Source: Pseudorhodobacter wandonensis (GTDB lineage: Bacteria; Pseudomonadota; Alphaproteobacteria; Rhodobacterales; Rhodobacteraceae). Taken from it: DNA of 64,000 nt. Shown here piece after piece: positions 54,876-63,612 of the stretch. Both the position numbers and the translations under genes were made by a program. Positions within the stretch are counted from its first letter, which is position 1. Every line of letters starts with the position of its first letter. The notes below the pieces were generated by a model that was not told where the DNA came from, did not search any database, and saw nothing but the letters and a program-made list of their open reading frames with translations. The stretch lies in contig NZ_LGHT01000026.1 of the NCBI RefSeq assembly GCF_001202035.1, positions 186,001-250,000 of the forward strand, in the 5' to 3' direction.

Positions 54876-55571
54876 CTAGGCGTCCAACTGGCGCGACAGA
54901 ATCGTCGAAAACTCATCCGCAAAGGCTTCATAGCCGCCGATGATATGCTCGCTATCGGCATTCAGCTTGTTGTAAAAAACCACCGCCGGAATAGCGGCCA
55001 TCAGGCCAATCCCTGTGGCCAACAGCGCCTCGGCAATACCGGGGGCCACAACTGCAAGGTTGGTGTTCTGGCTGATCGCAATTTGTTCAAACGCGTGTTT
55101 GATACCCCAAACCGTACCGAACAGCCCGATAAACGGCGCCGTAGACCCCGTGGTCGCCAAAAACGACAACCCGGCATTCAGCCGCTCGCTCTGCTTGGCA
55201 ATCGCCACATCCATGCTGCGATCAATCCGCGCCTGCGCACCGGCAATCAGCCGACCATCATCGCGGTGGCTGCGCCGCCACTCCAGCATACCGCTGGCAA
55301 AAATCTTTTCCGACGCACCGACAGGTTCAGACCCGATGCGCTCAAACAACTCATCCAGCGGCTCGCCCGACCAAAAGGCCTGATCAAAAATCGCAGCCTC
55401 GCGCCGCGCCAACCGAAAGGCGATATGTTTCTTGATTGTGATTGCCCAAGACCAGAAAGACATGGCCAAAAGCATCAACATGACCATCTTAACAGTCAGA
55501 GTCGCACGCGCAAAAAGCGCCAAAAGCGAGAAGTCAATCTCCTGCGCCGCCGCAAGGGTTTCAGTATTCAT
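54876..55571 (-). CDS. tolQ: Tol-Pal system protein TolQ
   Basis: 231-residue inner-membrane motor subunit of the ExbB/MotA family. Three helices are visible: near 20-45 (FARATLTVKMVMLMLLAMSF), then ATTGSTAPFIGLFGTVWGIK and VAPGIAEALLATGIGLMAAI, the two conserved channel helices. It is the first gene of tolQRAB-pal-cpoB. ybgC lies 122 bases upstream. Confidence 0.96.
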   Translation of the reverse strand: MNTETLAAAQEIDFSLLALFARATLTVKMVMLMLLAMSFWSWAITIKKHIAFRLARREAAIFDQAFWSGEPLDELFERIGSEPVGASEKIFASGMLEWRRSHRDDGRLIAGAQARIDRSMDVAIAKQSERLNAGLSFLATTGSTAPFIGLFGTVWGIKHAFEQIAISQNTNLAVVAPGIAEALLATGIGLMAAIPAVVFYNKLNADSEHIIGGYEAFADEFSTILSRQLDA

Positions 55572-55665
55572 ATCGCCTGCTCTTTATTATGCGGGCCGTT
55601 TGCCGACCCTTGTATTTGCTGATTCTACCCGTTTTTTAAGGGGATTGCCAATAGATCATCGCAAG

Positions 55666-55683
55666 GGCGGGCAAAAACCCGCC
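55666..55683. repeat. Short hairpin between ybgC and tolQ
   Basis: GGCGGG (55666-55671) with CCCGCC (55678-55683) and an A-rich loop. It is not followed by a T-run on the minus strand, so it may weaken rather than stop transcription from ybgC into tolQ. Confidence 0.4.
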
Positions 55684-55693
55684 AAAATAGCGA

Positions 55694-56098
55694 TCACGAC
55701 TCGTTCAGCCTCTCCCGCAAATCGCGCGGCAACCGCACAGGCCGCCCCGTCGCCGCCAGACACACCAGCACAACCTTGGCCGCAAACAGGCACAGCGCGC
55801 CCCGATAAACGCTTTGTTCCAGCACCAGCCGCGCAGCAGTCACCTCAATCAAACGGGTTTTCACCTGCAAAATATCATCAAAAACAGCTGGTTGCAGATA
55901 ATCCGCCTCAACCCGTCGCACCGCAAACACCACGCCCTCCCGCGCCTTCAGCGCCGCTTGGTCCACGCCAAGGCCGCGCACCCACTCGCTGCGCGCCCGT
56001 TCAATAAACTTCAGGTAATTCGCGTAATAGACGATGCCCGCAAGGTCGGTATCCTCATAGTAAACACGCAGATCAAAACAATGCACCTCAGCCCGCAT
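55694..56098 (-). CDS. ybgC: Acyl-CoA thioesterase YbgC (Tol-Pal cluster)
   Basis: 134-residue hotdog thioesterase of the 4-hydroxybenzoyl-CoA type that acts on acyl-ACP or short acyl-CoA and sits with the Tol operon in most Gram-negatives. The motif VYYEDTDLAGIVYYANYLKF contains the catalytic aspartate; ERARSEWVRGLG follows. The start MRAEVHCFDL at 56098 overlaps the end of the upstream unknown gene by 11 bases, so the two are coupled. Confidence 0.94.
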   Translation of the reverse strand: MRAEVHCFDLRVYYEDTDLAGIVYYANYLKFIERARSEWVRGLGVDQAALKAREGVVFAVRRVEADYLQPAVFDDILQVKTRLIEVTAARLVLEQSVYRGALCLFAAKVVLVCLAATGRPVRLPRDLRERLNES

Positions 56099-56717
56099 TC
56101 GCGCCCCCCATTCGCGCCCATAAACGCAAAGCATGGCTGGCATCATGCGCCACCACAGGCATCGTCTTGTCATAGCCCGCACAAATCACCGCACTGATTT
56201 CGGGCCGCAAAATCACCTTCTCACCGGCTTTGGCCAGCGGTGATTGCGCCTGAAACGCAACATCCGACCACAGCAAAATCACTTGCGCGGCCAGATTCAG
56301 CGCCAAAACCTCGGCAGGCACCTCGGCCAGTTCGGCATCCATCCGCACAAACACAAACGCCGCCTTTATCGCGCCCTCCGCATCAAACCGGAAACTGCGG
56401 TACTGGTTCGCGCCGGCATCCTCCAACCGATGCGTCAGCGCATCCAGATCAGGGATCATCTCGCCCAGGCGCGGCACAGCCCGCAACTCGGCCCAATCGG
56501 TAAAAAAGAACAGCATCAGATTCGCGCCCAACTCGGGGTCGGTCTCGGCCATCTTATGCCCCGCCAAGGCCACAACCGCCTCGACAGCCCCTTTCACCAC
56601 CGAAAGCGTTTCATCCGTAACGCCAAAGACCACCGGCACAATCGGCCGCCCCCAACGGGCAAACAAATAGGCCCCGTCGCCGCGCGTAAACAGCGCCTCA
56701 ATCTTGCTCACATCCAT
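56088..56717 (-). CDS. Conserved hypothetical protein between ruvB and ybgC
   Basis: 209 residues, soluble, no signal peptide. Visible stretches are DVSKIEALFTRGDGAYLFAR, WGRPIVPVVFGV, ANLMLFFFTDWAEL and VILRPEISAVICAGYDKTMP. I recognise it as a protein often found at this position in Rhodobacteraceae but know no function; the position suggests a link with envelope or DNA repair genes but does not prove one. It is coupled to ybgC by an 11-base overlap. Confidence 0.7.
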   Translation of the reverse strand: MDVSKIEALFTRGDGAYLFARWGRPIVPVVFGVTDETLSVVKGAVEAVVALAGHKMAETDPELGANLMLFFFTDWAELRAVPRLGEMIPDLDALTHRLEDAGANQYRSFRFDAEGAIKAAFVFVRMDAELAEVPAEVLALNLAAQVILLWSDVAFQAQSPLAKAGEKVILRPEISAVICAGYDKTMPVVAHDASHALRLWARMGGANAG

Positions 56718-56785
56718 CCGGGCCTCCTATCGCTTTGCGCCCGTCCTAGCGCAAAGCACCCTTTGAAAACAAGCAGCGCCCTCGG

Positions 56786-56808
56786 CTTTCATCTTGGCAC
56801 AAATACCT
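56786..56808 (-). repeat. Dispersed short repeat, copy 3
   Basis: On the minus strand AGGTATTTGTGCCAAGATGA plus AAG, in the 137-base gap between ruvB and the unknown gene. It is the cleanest of three related copies in this window and has the look of a widespread intergenic repeat of this family. Confidence 0.45.
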
Positions 56809-56854
56809 AATTCCGCCCTATCCCACCAAAACGGCAGGTGGCTGCCACGGCACC

Positions 56855-57883
56855 TCACTTCGCCTCGAACAAATCCGATTGCCCCGGCGGCCTCGGCGCA
56901 TCCAAGCCCAGATGCCGCCACGCCCGCGCCGCCAACATCCGCCCACGCGGCGTGCGCTGAATAAGCCCTTGTTGCAGCAAATAAGGCTCGATCACCTCTT
57001 CCAGCGCATCCCGCGCCTCCGACAGCGCGGCCGAAATCGTCTCAACCCCCACCGGCCCGCCGCCGTAATGCTCGGCCAACAACAACATATAGCGGCGGTC
57101 GGCACCGTCCAGCCCCAGATGATCCACCCCCAAACGCGTCAGCGCGCGGTCGGCAATCTCGCGCGTCAGGCGGCCGTCGCCTTCGACCAGCACAAAATCC
57201 ACCACGCGCCGCAGCAACCGCCCCGCAATCCGCGGCGTGCCGCGTGCGCGCTTGGCAATCTCGCGCGTGCCGTCGGGGTCGGACGGAATGCCCAACAGCC
57301 GCGCACCACGGGTCACAATCAGGTCCAGCTCATCCTCGGTGTAAAACACCAAACGCGTCGGAATGCCGAACCGGTCGCGCAAAGGCGTCGTCAGCAGCCC
57401 CAGCCGCGTCGTCGCCCCGACCAGCGTAAACGGCTGCAAATCAATCCGCACCGTGCGCGCCGCAGGCCCCTCGCCAATCACCAGATCCAGCGCGAAATCC
57501 TCCATCGCGGGGTACAGCACTTCCTCGACCACAGGCGAAAGCCGGTGAATCTCGTCAATGAACAGCACGTCATTGGGTTCCAGATTGGTCAAAATCGCCG
57601 CCAAATCGCCCGCCTTGGCCAGAACCGGCCCCGAGGTTATGCGAAACCCCACCCCCAATTCCCGCGCCATAATCTGCGCCAGCGTGGTCTTCCCCAAACC
57701 GGGCGGGCCATGAAACAGCGTGTGGTCCATCGCCTCGCCACGGATTTTCGCGCTTTCAATAAACACCCGCAAATTGGCCCGCGCCTCGGCTTGGCCAACA
57801 AATTCCTCTAAAACCTGCGGGCGCAGCGCGCGGTCGGCATCTTCGGGCAGCCCTTCAGGGCGCAACGTGGGATCAGGTTCCAT
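56855..57883 (-). CDS. ruvB: Holliday junction branch migration DNA helicase RuvB
   Basis: 342-residue AAA+ motor for branch migration. It has Walker [14 protein letters not shown] (about 59-71), Walker [12 protein letters not shown] (sensor region [18 protein letters not shown]) and the C-terminal winged helix ([20 protein letters not shown]). The start [10 protein letters not shown] at 57883 is 4 bases from the ruvA stop, so the three ruv genes are one operon. Confidence 0.97.
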   Translation of the reverse strand: MEPDPTLRPEGLPEDADRALRPQVLEEFVGQAEARANLRVFIESAKIRGEAMDHTLFHGPPGLGKTTLAQIMARELGVGFRITSGPVLAKAGDLAAILTNLEPNDVLFIDEIHRLSPVVEEVLYPAMEDFALDLVIGEGPAARTVRIDLQPFTLVGATTRLGLLTTPLRDRFGIPTRLVFYTEDELDLIVTRGARLLGIPSDPDGTREIAKRARGTPRIAGRLLRRVVDFVLVEGDGRLTREIADRALTRLGVDHLGLDGADRRYMLLLAEHYGGGPVGVETISAALSEARDALEEVIEPYLLQQGLIQRTPRGRMLAARAWRHLGLDAPRPPGQSDLFEAK

Positions 57884-57886
57884 CTC

Positions 57887-58576
57887 TTATCCCTTCGGTG
57901 CCAGCAATTTCAGCGCCGCCTTGATCAACGCCCCCGTTCCCGCCTGCGCATCCTCACCCGCCGCCTGCGCCACAGCTTGCGCCGCATCGCCATGCTGATA
58001 GCCAAGGTTTATCAACGCCGAAAGCGCCTCGGCACTGGCCGCAGCCCGCCCCGCCGCCTGTGCACCCGCAGCGGAGTCCGGCTTTGCCGCCTTTTTTGGC
58101 GCCGCCATCGGCTCTATCACATCATCCTCAATCGCGCCCGCCATGCTGGCAGGGTTTGCCCCCATCGCCATAACCGCCGGCGCCTTGGATTTCAGTTCAA
58201 GCACCACCCGCTGCGCGATTTTCGGCCCCACACCGGGCGCGGCCTGAATGGCTTTGGCATCGCCTAGCGCAATCGCCCGCGCCACACCTTCCGGCCCCAA
58301 CGTGCCCAGAACCGCCATTGCCGCTTTGGCCCCCACGCCTTGCACCGTCACCAACAGCTTGTGCCATTCCTTTTCAAGCATCGTCGGAAAACCGAACAGT
58401 TGCAGCAAATCCTCACGCACCAGCAGCTCGGTAAACAGCGCCACCGCCTCGCCCACGCGCGGCATCGCGGCCAAGGTACGGTCGGATACATAAACAATAT
58501 ACCCCACGCCCCGCACATCGACCAACACATGGTCGGCCCCGCGATAGTCCAGCCGCCCCGCAATCTTACCAATCAT
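57887..58576 (-). CDS. ruvA: Holliday junction branch migration protein RuvA
   Basis: 229 residues; forms the tetramer that holds the Holliday junction. The start [20 protein letters not shown] matches the OB-fold N-terminus; two helix-hairpin-helix segments follow ([37 protein letters not shown]). A flexible Ala/Pro linker leads to domain III ([20 protein letters not shown]), which binds RuvB. The ATG overlaps the ruvC stop by four bases. Confidence 0.96.
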   Translation of the reverse strand: MIGKIAGRLDYRGADHVLVDVRGVGYIVYVSDRTLAAMPRVGEAVALFTELLVREDLLQLFGFPTMLEKEWHKLLVTVQGVGAKAAMAVLGTLGPEGVARAIALGDAKAIQAAPGVGPKIAQRVVLELKSKAPAVMAMGANPASMAGAIEDDVIEPMAAPKKAAKPDSAAGAQAAGRAAASAEALSALINLGYQHGDAAQAVAQAAGEDAQAGTGALIKAALKLLAPKG

Positions 58577-59100
58577 CCCGCTGCCCTTTTCAACGCGGCC
58601 TGCAACCGGCCCGAACTTTGCACATGATGCGCATGACAAATCGCAATCGCCAAGGCATCGGCTGCATCGGCACCTGCAATCACCACACCGGGCAAATGGA
58701 TGCGCACCATATGGTCAATCTGCGCTTTGGCCGCATGTCCCACGCCGACCACGGTCTTTTTCACCGCATTGGGCGCATATTCCCCTACGGTTATCCCGAA
58801 TTGCGCCGGCACGAGCAGCGCAATCCCCCGCGCCTGCCCCAGCTTTAGCGTGGCCACCGCATCCTTGTTCACAAACGTATTTTCCACCGCCGCCGCGTCG
58901 GGGGCAAATTCGCGCAACACCTCGGTCAACTGGCCATGCAAAGACAAAAGCCGCGCCGCAAGATCACCCGAATCGCTTGCCTTGGAACCGGGCGCAGAGT
59001 GGCAAATTCCGTTGGCAACATGCGTCAACCGTGATCCGGCAACGTCAATCACCCCCCAACCAAGGTTTCGCAACCCCGGATCAATGCCCAATACCCGCAT
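58573..59100 (-). CDS. ruvC: Holliday junction resolvase RuvC
   Basis: 175-residue nuclease that cuts Holliday junctions. The RNase H-like acidic residues are visible: D7 in [14 protein letters not shown] in [20 protein letters not shown], and the D-D pair in [37 protein letters not shown] is typical too. It heads the ruvCAB run; the region upstream is divergent with the DUF1127 gene and must hold the promoter. No clear LexA box (GTTC-N7-GTTC) was seen. Confidence 0.96.
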   Translation of the reverse strand: MRVLGIDPGLRNLGWGVIDVAGSRLTHVANGICHSAPGSKASDSGDLAARLLSLHGQLTEVLREFAPDAAAVENTFVNKDAVATLKLGQARGIALLVPAQFGITVGEYAPNAVKKTVVGVGHAAKAQIDHMVRIHLPGVVIAGADAADALAIAICHAHHVQSSGRLQAALKRAAG

Positions 59101-59419
59101 GCTCGCCCCTTCTTATTCGTTAAAATGCAAATAGCACGAATAGGGAACATCCGCAAAGTGGTTTCCGCGTTCCCGTCAAGCCCGCCGTTAGGTTGGATGA
59201 AAATGCTGCACCCGCACAACATTCGACGCTTTACCGTCAAAAAGCGACAGTTTTAGCAATCGCCAATAAATTAAGGCGTTTTTAAGTCTTCCAGCCATGC
59301 GCAAACTGCATTTCGGCCATGCAATTCTGCTGATTGCTTTGCAGGCGCAGCAGGCCTATTTGCCACTCAACGACACATGCTGCTGCACAAATAGGCAGTT
59401 TAATAAAAGGATGACGGCA
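59101..59419 (+). promoter_or_regulatory. Divergent region and switch-like leader of the DUF1127 gene
   Basis: The 319 bases hold no other supported gene. Two helices compete near the DUF1127 start: GCAGCAG (59347-59353) with CTGCTGC (59380-59386), and GCCTATTTG (59354-59362) with CAAATAGGC (59388-59396). They interleave in the order A-B-A'-B' with no base between A and B, so the two cannot easily coexist. The Shine-Dalgarno AAGGA lies just downstream. The upstream part must carry both promoters. Confidence 0.5.
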
Positions 59420-59635
59420 ATGGCCGCTTTTGAAACAACCCGCACCGCACCATTTGGTGCAATCGCAACTTACAACGTAGTTCGCTTCTTTGGCGATATC
59501 GCAAGCAACATCATCGCTTGGAATGACGCCCGCGTAACCCGCAACGCTTTGGGCAAACTGACTGACCGTGAACTGGACGATATCGGCCTGTCGCGCAGCG
59601 ACATCGCAGACATCGCTATGCAGAACCGTTTTTGA
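59420..59635 (+). CDS. DUF1127-domain small protein
   Basis: 71 residues starting MAAFETTRTAPFGAIATYNV, ending with the DUF1127 helix (TDRELDDIGLSRSDIADIAM). Proteins of this family in Rhodobacter and Agrobacterium bind RNA and influence stress responses, small-RNA maturation and phosphate or carbon turnover. The start at 59420 was chosen because AAGGA lies 8 bases upstream; a second ATG three codons earlier is too close to that site. It is monocistronic and ends at a strong terminator. Confidence 0.9.
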   Translation: MAAFETTRTAPFGAIATYNVVRFFGDIASNIIAWNDARVTRNALGKLTDRELDDIGLSRSDIADIAMQNRF

Positions 59636-59685
59636 TTTCTGGCGACTATGCCCAATCAATCTCGCGTCCCTGCGACGCCCAAAAG

Positions 59686-59720
59686 AAAAGGCCGCTTCCA
59701 TATTGGAAAGCGGCCTTTTT
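59686..59720. terminator. Bidirectional terminator between DUF1127 and prmA genes
   Basis: A stem of about 14 bp, AAAAGGCCGCTTCC (59686-59699) with GGAAAGCGGCCTTTTT (59705-59720, one bulged A). A/T tracts flank both sides, so it serves both convergent genes. Confidence 0.9.
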
Positions 59721-59738
59721 GATGTCTTGATGGGGCGC

Positions 59739-60617
59739 CTACTTGCGGCGCAAAACCAATGCCGACCATTCGCCCAGATCTTCGCGCGCAACAGACTCGA
59801 ACCCCACGGCATGATAGGCCGCTTCAATCGACTCGGCCTGCACCACCAGCAGGCCTGACAAAATGCACAGCCCGTCTTCGGCGATATGCTTGGCCATATG
59901 CGGTGCCAGTTCGACCAACGGACCCTTCAAGATATTGGCAAACACCAGATCATAGGGCGCCGCCTCGCGCAGGCGGGGGTGCTCAAAACCAGCGGCTTCA
60001 AGGCATTCAACCCGCCCGTCCAGCTTGTTGATCGCCATATTGGCCCGCGCCACATCCACAGCCACCTGATCAATATCCGACGCAATGATCAACGCATCGG
60101 GCAGCACCCGCGCCGCCGCCAAGGCCAAAACAGCGGTTCCGCACCCGATATCGGCCACGCGCGCCGGCGCAAAGCCTTGGTCGATCAGCCGGTCAAACGC
60201 CCGCAAACACCCCAAAGTCGTGCCGTGATGGCCCGTACCAAAGGCCACCGTGGCCTCAATCTGCAAAGGCACGCGGCTTGAATCTGTTGGCACCTTGTCC
60301 AGATCATGGCTGCCGAAAACGAAAAACCGCCCCGCCTCGACAGGCGCCAACTCGCGCCGCACATGCGCAACCCAATCCACCTCGGGCAGTTCTGATACGA
60401 CAAAAGGCTTGGCCTCGAATGCCACGGCCAGCAGTTCCAGCGTCACCGCATCCGGCGCCTCAAGGAAATAGGCACCGACTTCCCACAGCCCACTGTCATC
60501 CTCTATCTCAAACACGCCTACGCCGGTTGGCTCGGGCTCCATCCGCTCCATCGCTTCGGCAAGCGCCTCGGCGGCATCTTGGCCAATCAGGGTGGTCAGG
60601 GCGGTATAGGTGGGCAT
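59739..60617 (-). CDS. prmA: Ribosomal protein L11 methyltransferase
   Basis: 292 residues; trimethylates lysines of L11. The SAM motif VADIGCGTAVLALAAARVLP lies near residue 157, preceded by FGTGHHGTTLGCLRAFD (the conserved GTGxHxTT motif) and followed by DIDQVAVDVARANMAIN and LVFANILKGPLVEL. The N-terminal domain binds L11. Single gene between two terminator-bounded neighbours. Confidence 0.94.
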   Translation of the reverse strand: MPTYTALTTLIGQDAAEALAEAMERMEPEPTGVGVFEIEDDSGLWEVGAYFLEAPDAVTLELLAVAFEAKPFVVSELPEVDWVAHVRRELAPVEAGRFFVFGSHDLDKVPTDSSRVPLQIEATVAFGTGHHGTTLGCLRAFDRLIDQGFAPARVADIGCGTAVLALAAARVLPDALIIASDIDQVAVDVARANMAINKLDGRVECLEAAGFEHPRLREAAPYDLVFANILKGPLVELAPHMAKHIAEDGLCILSGLLVVQAESIEAAYHAVGFESVAREDLGEWSALVLRRK

Positions 60618-60682
60618 GGTAAAACCTCATATAAACTTGCGCACGGGCCTAGCCCCGCCACTGCCGCCCGTCAAGCCTTGGC

Positions 60683-61933
60683 TTAGACCCCGCGCAAGGC
60701 AGCCTGCGCTTTGGCCAAGTCCCGCTTTGAGAAAATCGTCTCATTGCCGTCATCCGGCTCATCCGGCACCAATAGCGCCAGCAGCATCGACACCAAAGCC
60801 ATCGCCGCCGCCAAGGCAAACACCGCCTTGGGCGAGAGTATCCACAAATACCCCAACCCCGCCGGCAAAAACACCGCCGCAATATGGTTGATGGTAAAGG
60901 CCACCGCCGCCGTAGGCGCAATATCGGCAGGGTCGGCAATTTTCTGAAAATAGGTCTTGATCGCAAAGGCCATCGAGAAAAACAGATGGTTCAGCACATA
61001 AAGCGCCGCCGCCACATGCCAATCCCACTCATACACATACAGCATGCCATAGCTGATAAACACCACCGTCAGGCCCGCATATTCCACGATCAGCATCCGC
61101 CGTTCACCAAACCGCGCGATCCAGCGGCCAATCGTCGGCGCAATCAACATATTGACCAGATAGGTCACCATAAACAGCGCCGTCAGCGCCCGCACATCCA
61201 TGCCATAGCGTTCAACCATCATGAACGCCGCGAATACCACGAAAATCTGCCGCCGCGCGCCCGACATGAACTGCATCACGTAATACAGCCAATAGCGCCG
61301 CCGCAGCACCATCGTCCGGTTTTGCGGATTGGGTGCTGCAAATTGCGCAAATGCAAACGCACAATACAGCGCAATCGCAATCGTCACCAACCCCGCCGTC
61401 ATGAACACCGTGTTATACGACAGCTCTAACCAATGCCATGTCACCACGATCAGCCCATAAGCCGCCAGCGATGCCCCCGCCCCCACGGCCGAGATTTTGC
61501 CGATCACTTGCGGCGCAACTTTTTTCTCAATCCACTGCAATTGCAGGCTTTGGTTCACCGTTTCATAATAGTGAAAGCCGATAGATGACAGCATCGTCAC
61601 CACCAACAACCCGCCAAAACTGGGAAAATAGGCCGTAATCGCCGTCGCCACGCCCAATAATATCAGCATCAGCACGGCCAGAATCTGCTCGCGCAGCACC
61701 AGCAGCACGGCAATCACCCCAACGGCCAGCAGCCCCGGAATTTCGCGCACCGTATGCAGCCAGCCAATTTCAACACCGGTAAAGCCCGCCGCCTCAATGA
61801 CAAAATTGTTCAACAGCGCCGACCATGTGGCAAATGAAATCGGCATCGCCGCTGCCATCAGACATAGCAAAAACACCGGCCGCCGCCAAAACGGCAGGTC
61901 AACAGTCGCAGAAAGGGGAGTAAGGGTGCGCAT
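60683..61933 (-). CDS. MFS transporter of unknown substrate
   Basis: 416 residues, about 12 helices. The pattern (LLNNFVIEAAGFTGVEIGWL; GLLAVGVIAVLLVLREQIL; YETVNQSLQLQWIEK; LVNMLIAPTIGRWIARFGER) is that of a distinct MFS subgroup common in alphaproteobacteria. The start MRTLTPLSAT at 61933 was chosen over an ATG nine codons further out. It follows prmA on the same strand at a short distance but is upstream in transcription; no substrate clue is visible. Confidence 0.86.
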   Translation of the reverse strand: MRTLTPLSATVDLPFWRRPVFLLCLMAAAMPISFATWSALLNNFVIEAAGFTGVEIGWLHTVREIPGLLAVGVIAVLLVLREQILAVLMLILLGVATAITAYFPSFGGLLVVTMLSSIGFHYYETVNQSLQLQWIEKKVAPQVIGKISAVGAGASLAAYGLIVVTWHWLELSYNTVFMTAGLVTIAIALYCAFAFAQFAAPNPQNRTMVLRRRYWLYYVMQFMSGARRQIFVVFAAFMMVERYGMDVRALTALFMVTYLVNMLIAPTIGRWIARFGERRMLIVEYAGLTVVFISYGMLYVYEWDWHVAAALYVLNHLFFSMAFAIKTYFQKIADPADIAPTAAVAFTINHIAAVFLPAGLGYLWILSPKAVFALAAAMALVSMLLALLVPDEPDDGNETIFSKRDLAKAQAALRGV

Positions 61934-62150
61934 CCCTCTCCCATAATCCTGTTCCCGCAACCGATCCAGCGCGAAATTGTACCCCTGACATCAAGGCCCG
62001 GCTTGCCACAATCCGCCGCTATACAGGCCGCCGCACCAGACTTGACAGGCCTGATCGCAAAGCCTACCAACCGCACAGGTATTGGGCACCTGCCGCCTGC
62101 AGACATATGTCACGGTGAAGCCCAATTTGAATACGACACCCACCCTCGAT

Positions 62151-62195
62151 GCATTTCGCAGGTGGCAACGCAGGCGCCCATCCCACTCGAAATGC
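62151..62195 (+). promoter_or_regulatory. Inverted repeat in the leader of the MATE gene
   Basis: GCATTTCG (62151-62158) and CGAAATGC (62188-62195) are exact complements, and their inner flanks (CAGGTGG, CCCACT) also partly match. The pair ends 7 bases before the GAGGAG Shine-Dalgarno, so it could be an operator or an RNA hairpin that affects translation. Confidence 0.4.
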
Positions 62196-62214
62196 CTCAT
62201 CTGAGGAGTGAATG

Positions 62215-63612
62215 ATGTCGTCTCAAAACGCATCCGAGAACCGATTTTTAACCGCTGCGCCGGGGCGGCTTCTTGTTGCCAATGCGCTGCCCATGCTATT
62301 GCTCATGCTGATGAGCGGGCTTTTAACCGTAACCGACGCCGCGTTTCTGGGGCATTTTGTCGGGGCCGATGCCCTTGCTGCGGTCAGCGTGGTATTTCCG
62401 GCCACAATGATTCTGATCGCACTTTCCACCCTTGTTGGTGGTGGTATGTCCAGCCTTTTGGCGCGTCATCTGGGTGCGGGAAACCACCGCGACGCGGCGG
62501 CCGTATTCGCGCAGGCACACGGCTTGGCGCTTTTTCTGGCGCTTTTGGTCATGCTGGCCTTTGCAAGCTGCGGACAGTCTGCAATCGACGCTTTGGCCAA
62601 CGGCCAAGCGGGCATTGCGCGCATGGCCTATACCTATCTTGCCATTCTGATCTGCGCCGCCCCCGTTCAACTGCTGTTGGGCGTCCATGCCGATGCGTGG
62701 CGCAACGAAGGGCGGGCCGGCCTTATGGCCTTGATGTCGGTCGGCGTCACGCTTGCCAATATCGGGCTGAATTACCTGTTGATCCTGCACTTTAATATGG
62801 GCGTTGCGGGGTCTGCTTGGGGAACGGCAATCGCTCAGGGTTTGGGTCTGGCATTGCTGATCGGGTTGCGCGCGCGCGGCTTGGGCGCACTGCCGCTTGC
62901 AGCCCTGCGAAAGGCACGCTGGGTTGGCGCGTGGCGGGCGATTGTGACGCTCGGCGCCCCTCTCAGCCTCAGCTTCATCGGGATTGCACTGGTCAGCGCA
63001 ACCGTCATCACAACCCTGCGGCTGACCGCCGACACCGGTTATGCCACTGACATGGCCGCTTACGGTATCGTGACGCGGATTTTCAGTTTCACCTTCCTGC
63101 CGCTCATGGCCATTGCTCTGGCAACCCAAAGCATCACCGGCAACAACATCGGCGCAAAGCTCTACCAACGCTCGAACGCTGTGCTGCGGCTCGCGCTTAT
63201 TGTGTCGGTACTCTATTGCGCATTGGTGGAAACGGTTTTGCTGGCCGCAAATGGCTGGATTGGCCGTGGTTTTGTTAGCGATCCGGCTGTGATCCGACAG
63301 GTCGGCACCATCCTGCGGGCAATGGCATCACTGTATCTTTTTGCAGGTCCGGTTCTTGTGCTGGCCCTGTATTTTCAGGCCATTGGCCGGCCCGGACACA
63401 CCGCCGCCCTTACCCTGATAAAGCCCTTTGTGATCAGCCCGATTGCCATCCCCAATTTGGGCATCGTTTACGGCACACAGGCAATCTGGTTTGCCTTTCC
63501 AATCGCAGATGCAATCGTGGTGGTTATCACCCTCTGCATCGTATTCAGGTGCCATAAAATCCGCAAAAACACCAACGACGTAACGCTGTCACATTGGGGG
63601 CAAGCAACATGA
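62215..63612 (+). CDS. MATE-family multidrug/toxin efflux transporter
   Basis: 465-residue inner-membrane antiporter with 12 helices in two MatE halves. The first half opens with GRLLVANALPMLLLMLMSGL and includes AAFLGHFVGADALAAVSVVF and GGGMSSLLARHLGAG; the second repeats the pattern with LGAPLSLSFIGIALVSATVI. The sodium- or proton-coupled family exports cationic drugs and metabolites. GAGGAG lies 6 bases before the ATG at 62215 (an ATG at 62212 is immediately before it). It overlaps the next gene by four bases. Confidence 0.92.
   Translation: MSSQNASENRFLTAAPGRLLVANALPMLLLMLMSGLLTVTDAAFLGHFVGADALAAVSVVFPATMILIALSTLVGGGMSSLLARHLGAGNHRDAAAVFAQAHGLALFLALLVMLAFASCGQSAIDALANGQAGIARMAYTYLAILICAAPVQLLLGVHADAWRNEGRAGLMALMSVGVTLANIGLNYLLILHFNMGVAGSAWGTAIAQGLGLALLIGLRARGLGALPLAALRKARWVGAWRAIVTLGAPLSLSFIGIALVSATVITTLRLTADTGYATDMAAYGIVTRIFSFTFLPLMAIALATQSITGNNIGAKLYQRSNAVLRLALIVSVLYCALVETVLLAANGWIGRGFVSDPAVIRQVGTILRAMASLYLFAGPVLVLALYFQAIGRPGHTAALTLIKPFVISPIAIPNLGIVYGTQAIWFAFPIADAIVVVITLCIVFRCHKIRKNTNDVTLSHWGQAT

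Noticed and set aside
59100-59200. Possible SOS (LexA) box upstream of ruvC
   Set aside because: GAAC and GTTC tetramers occur, but not in the alphaproteobacterial GTTC-N7-GTTC spacing.
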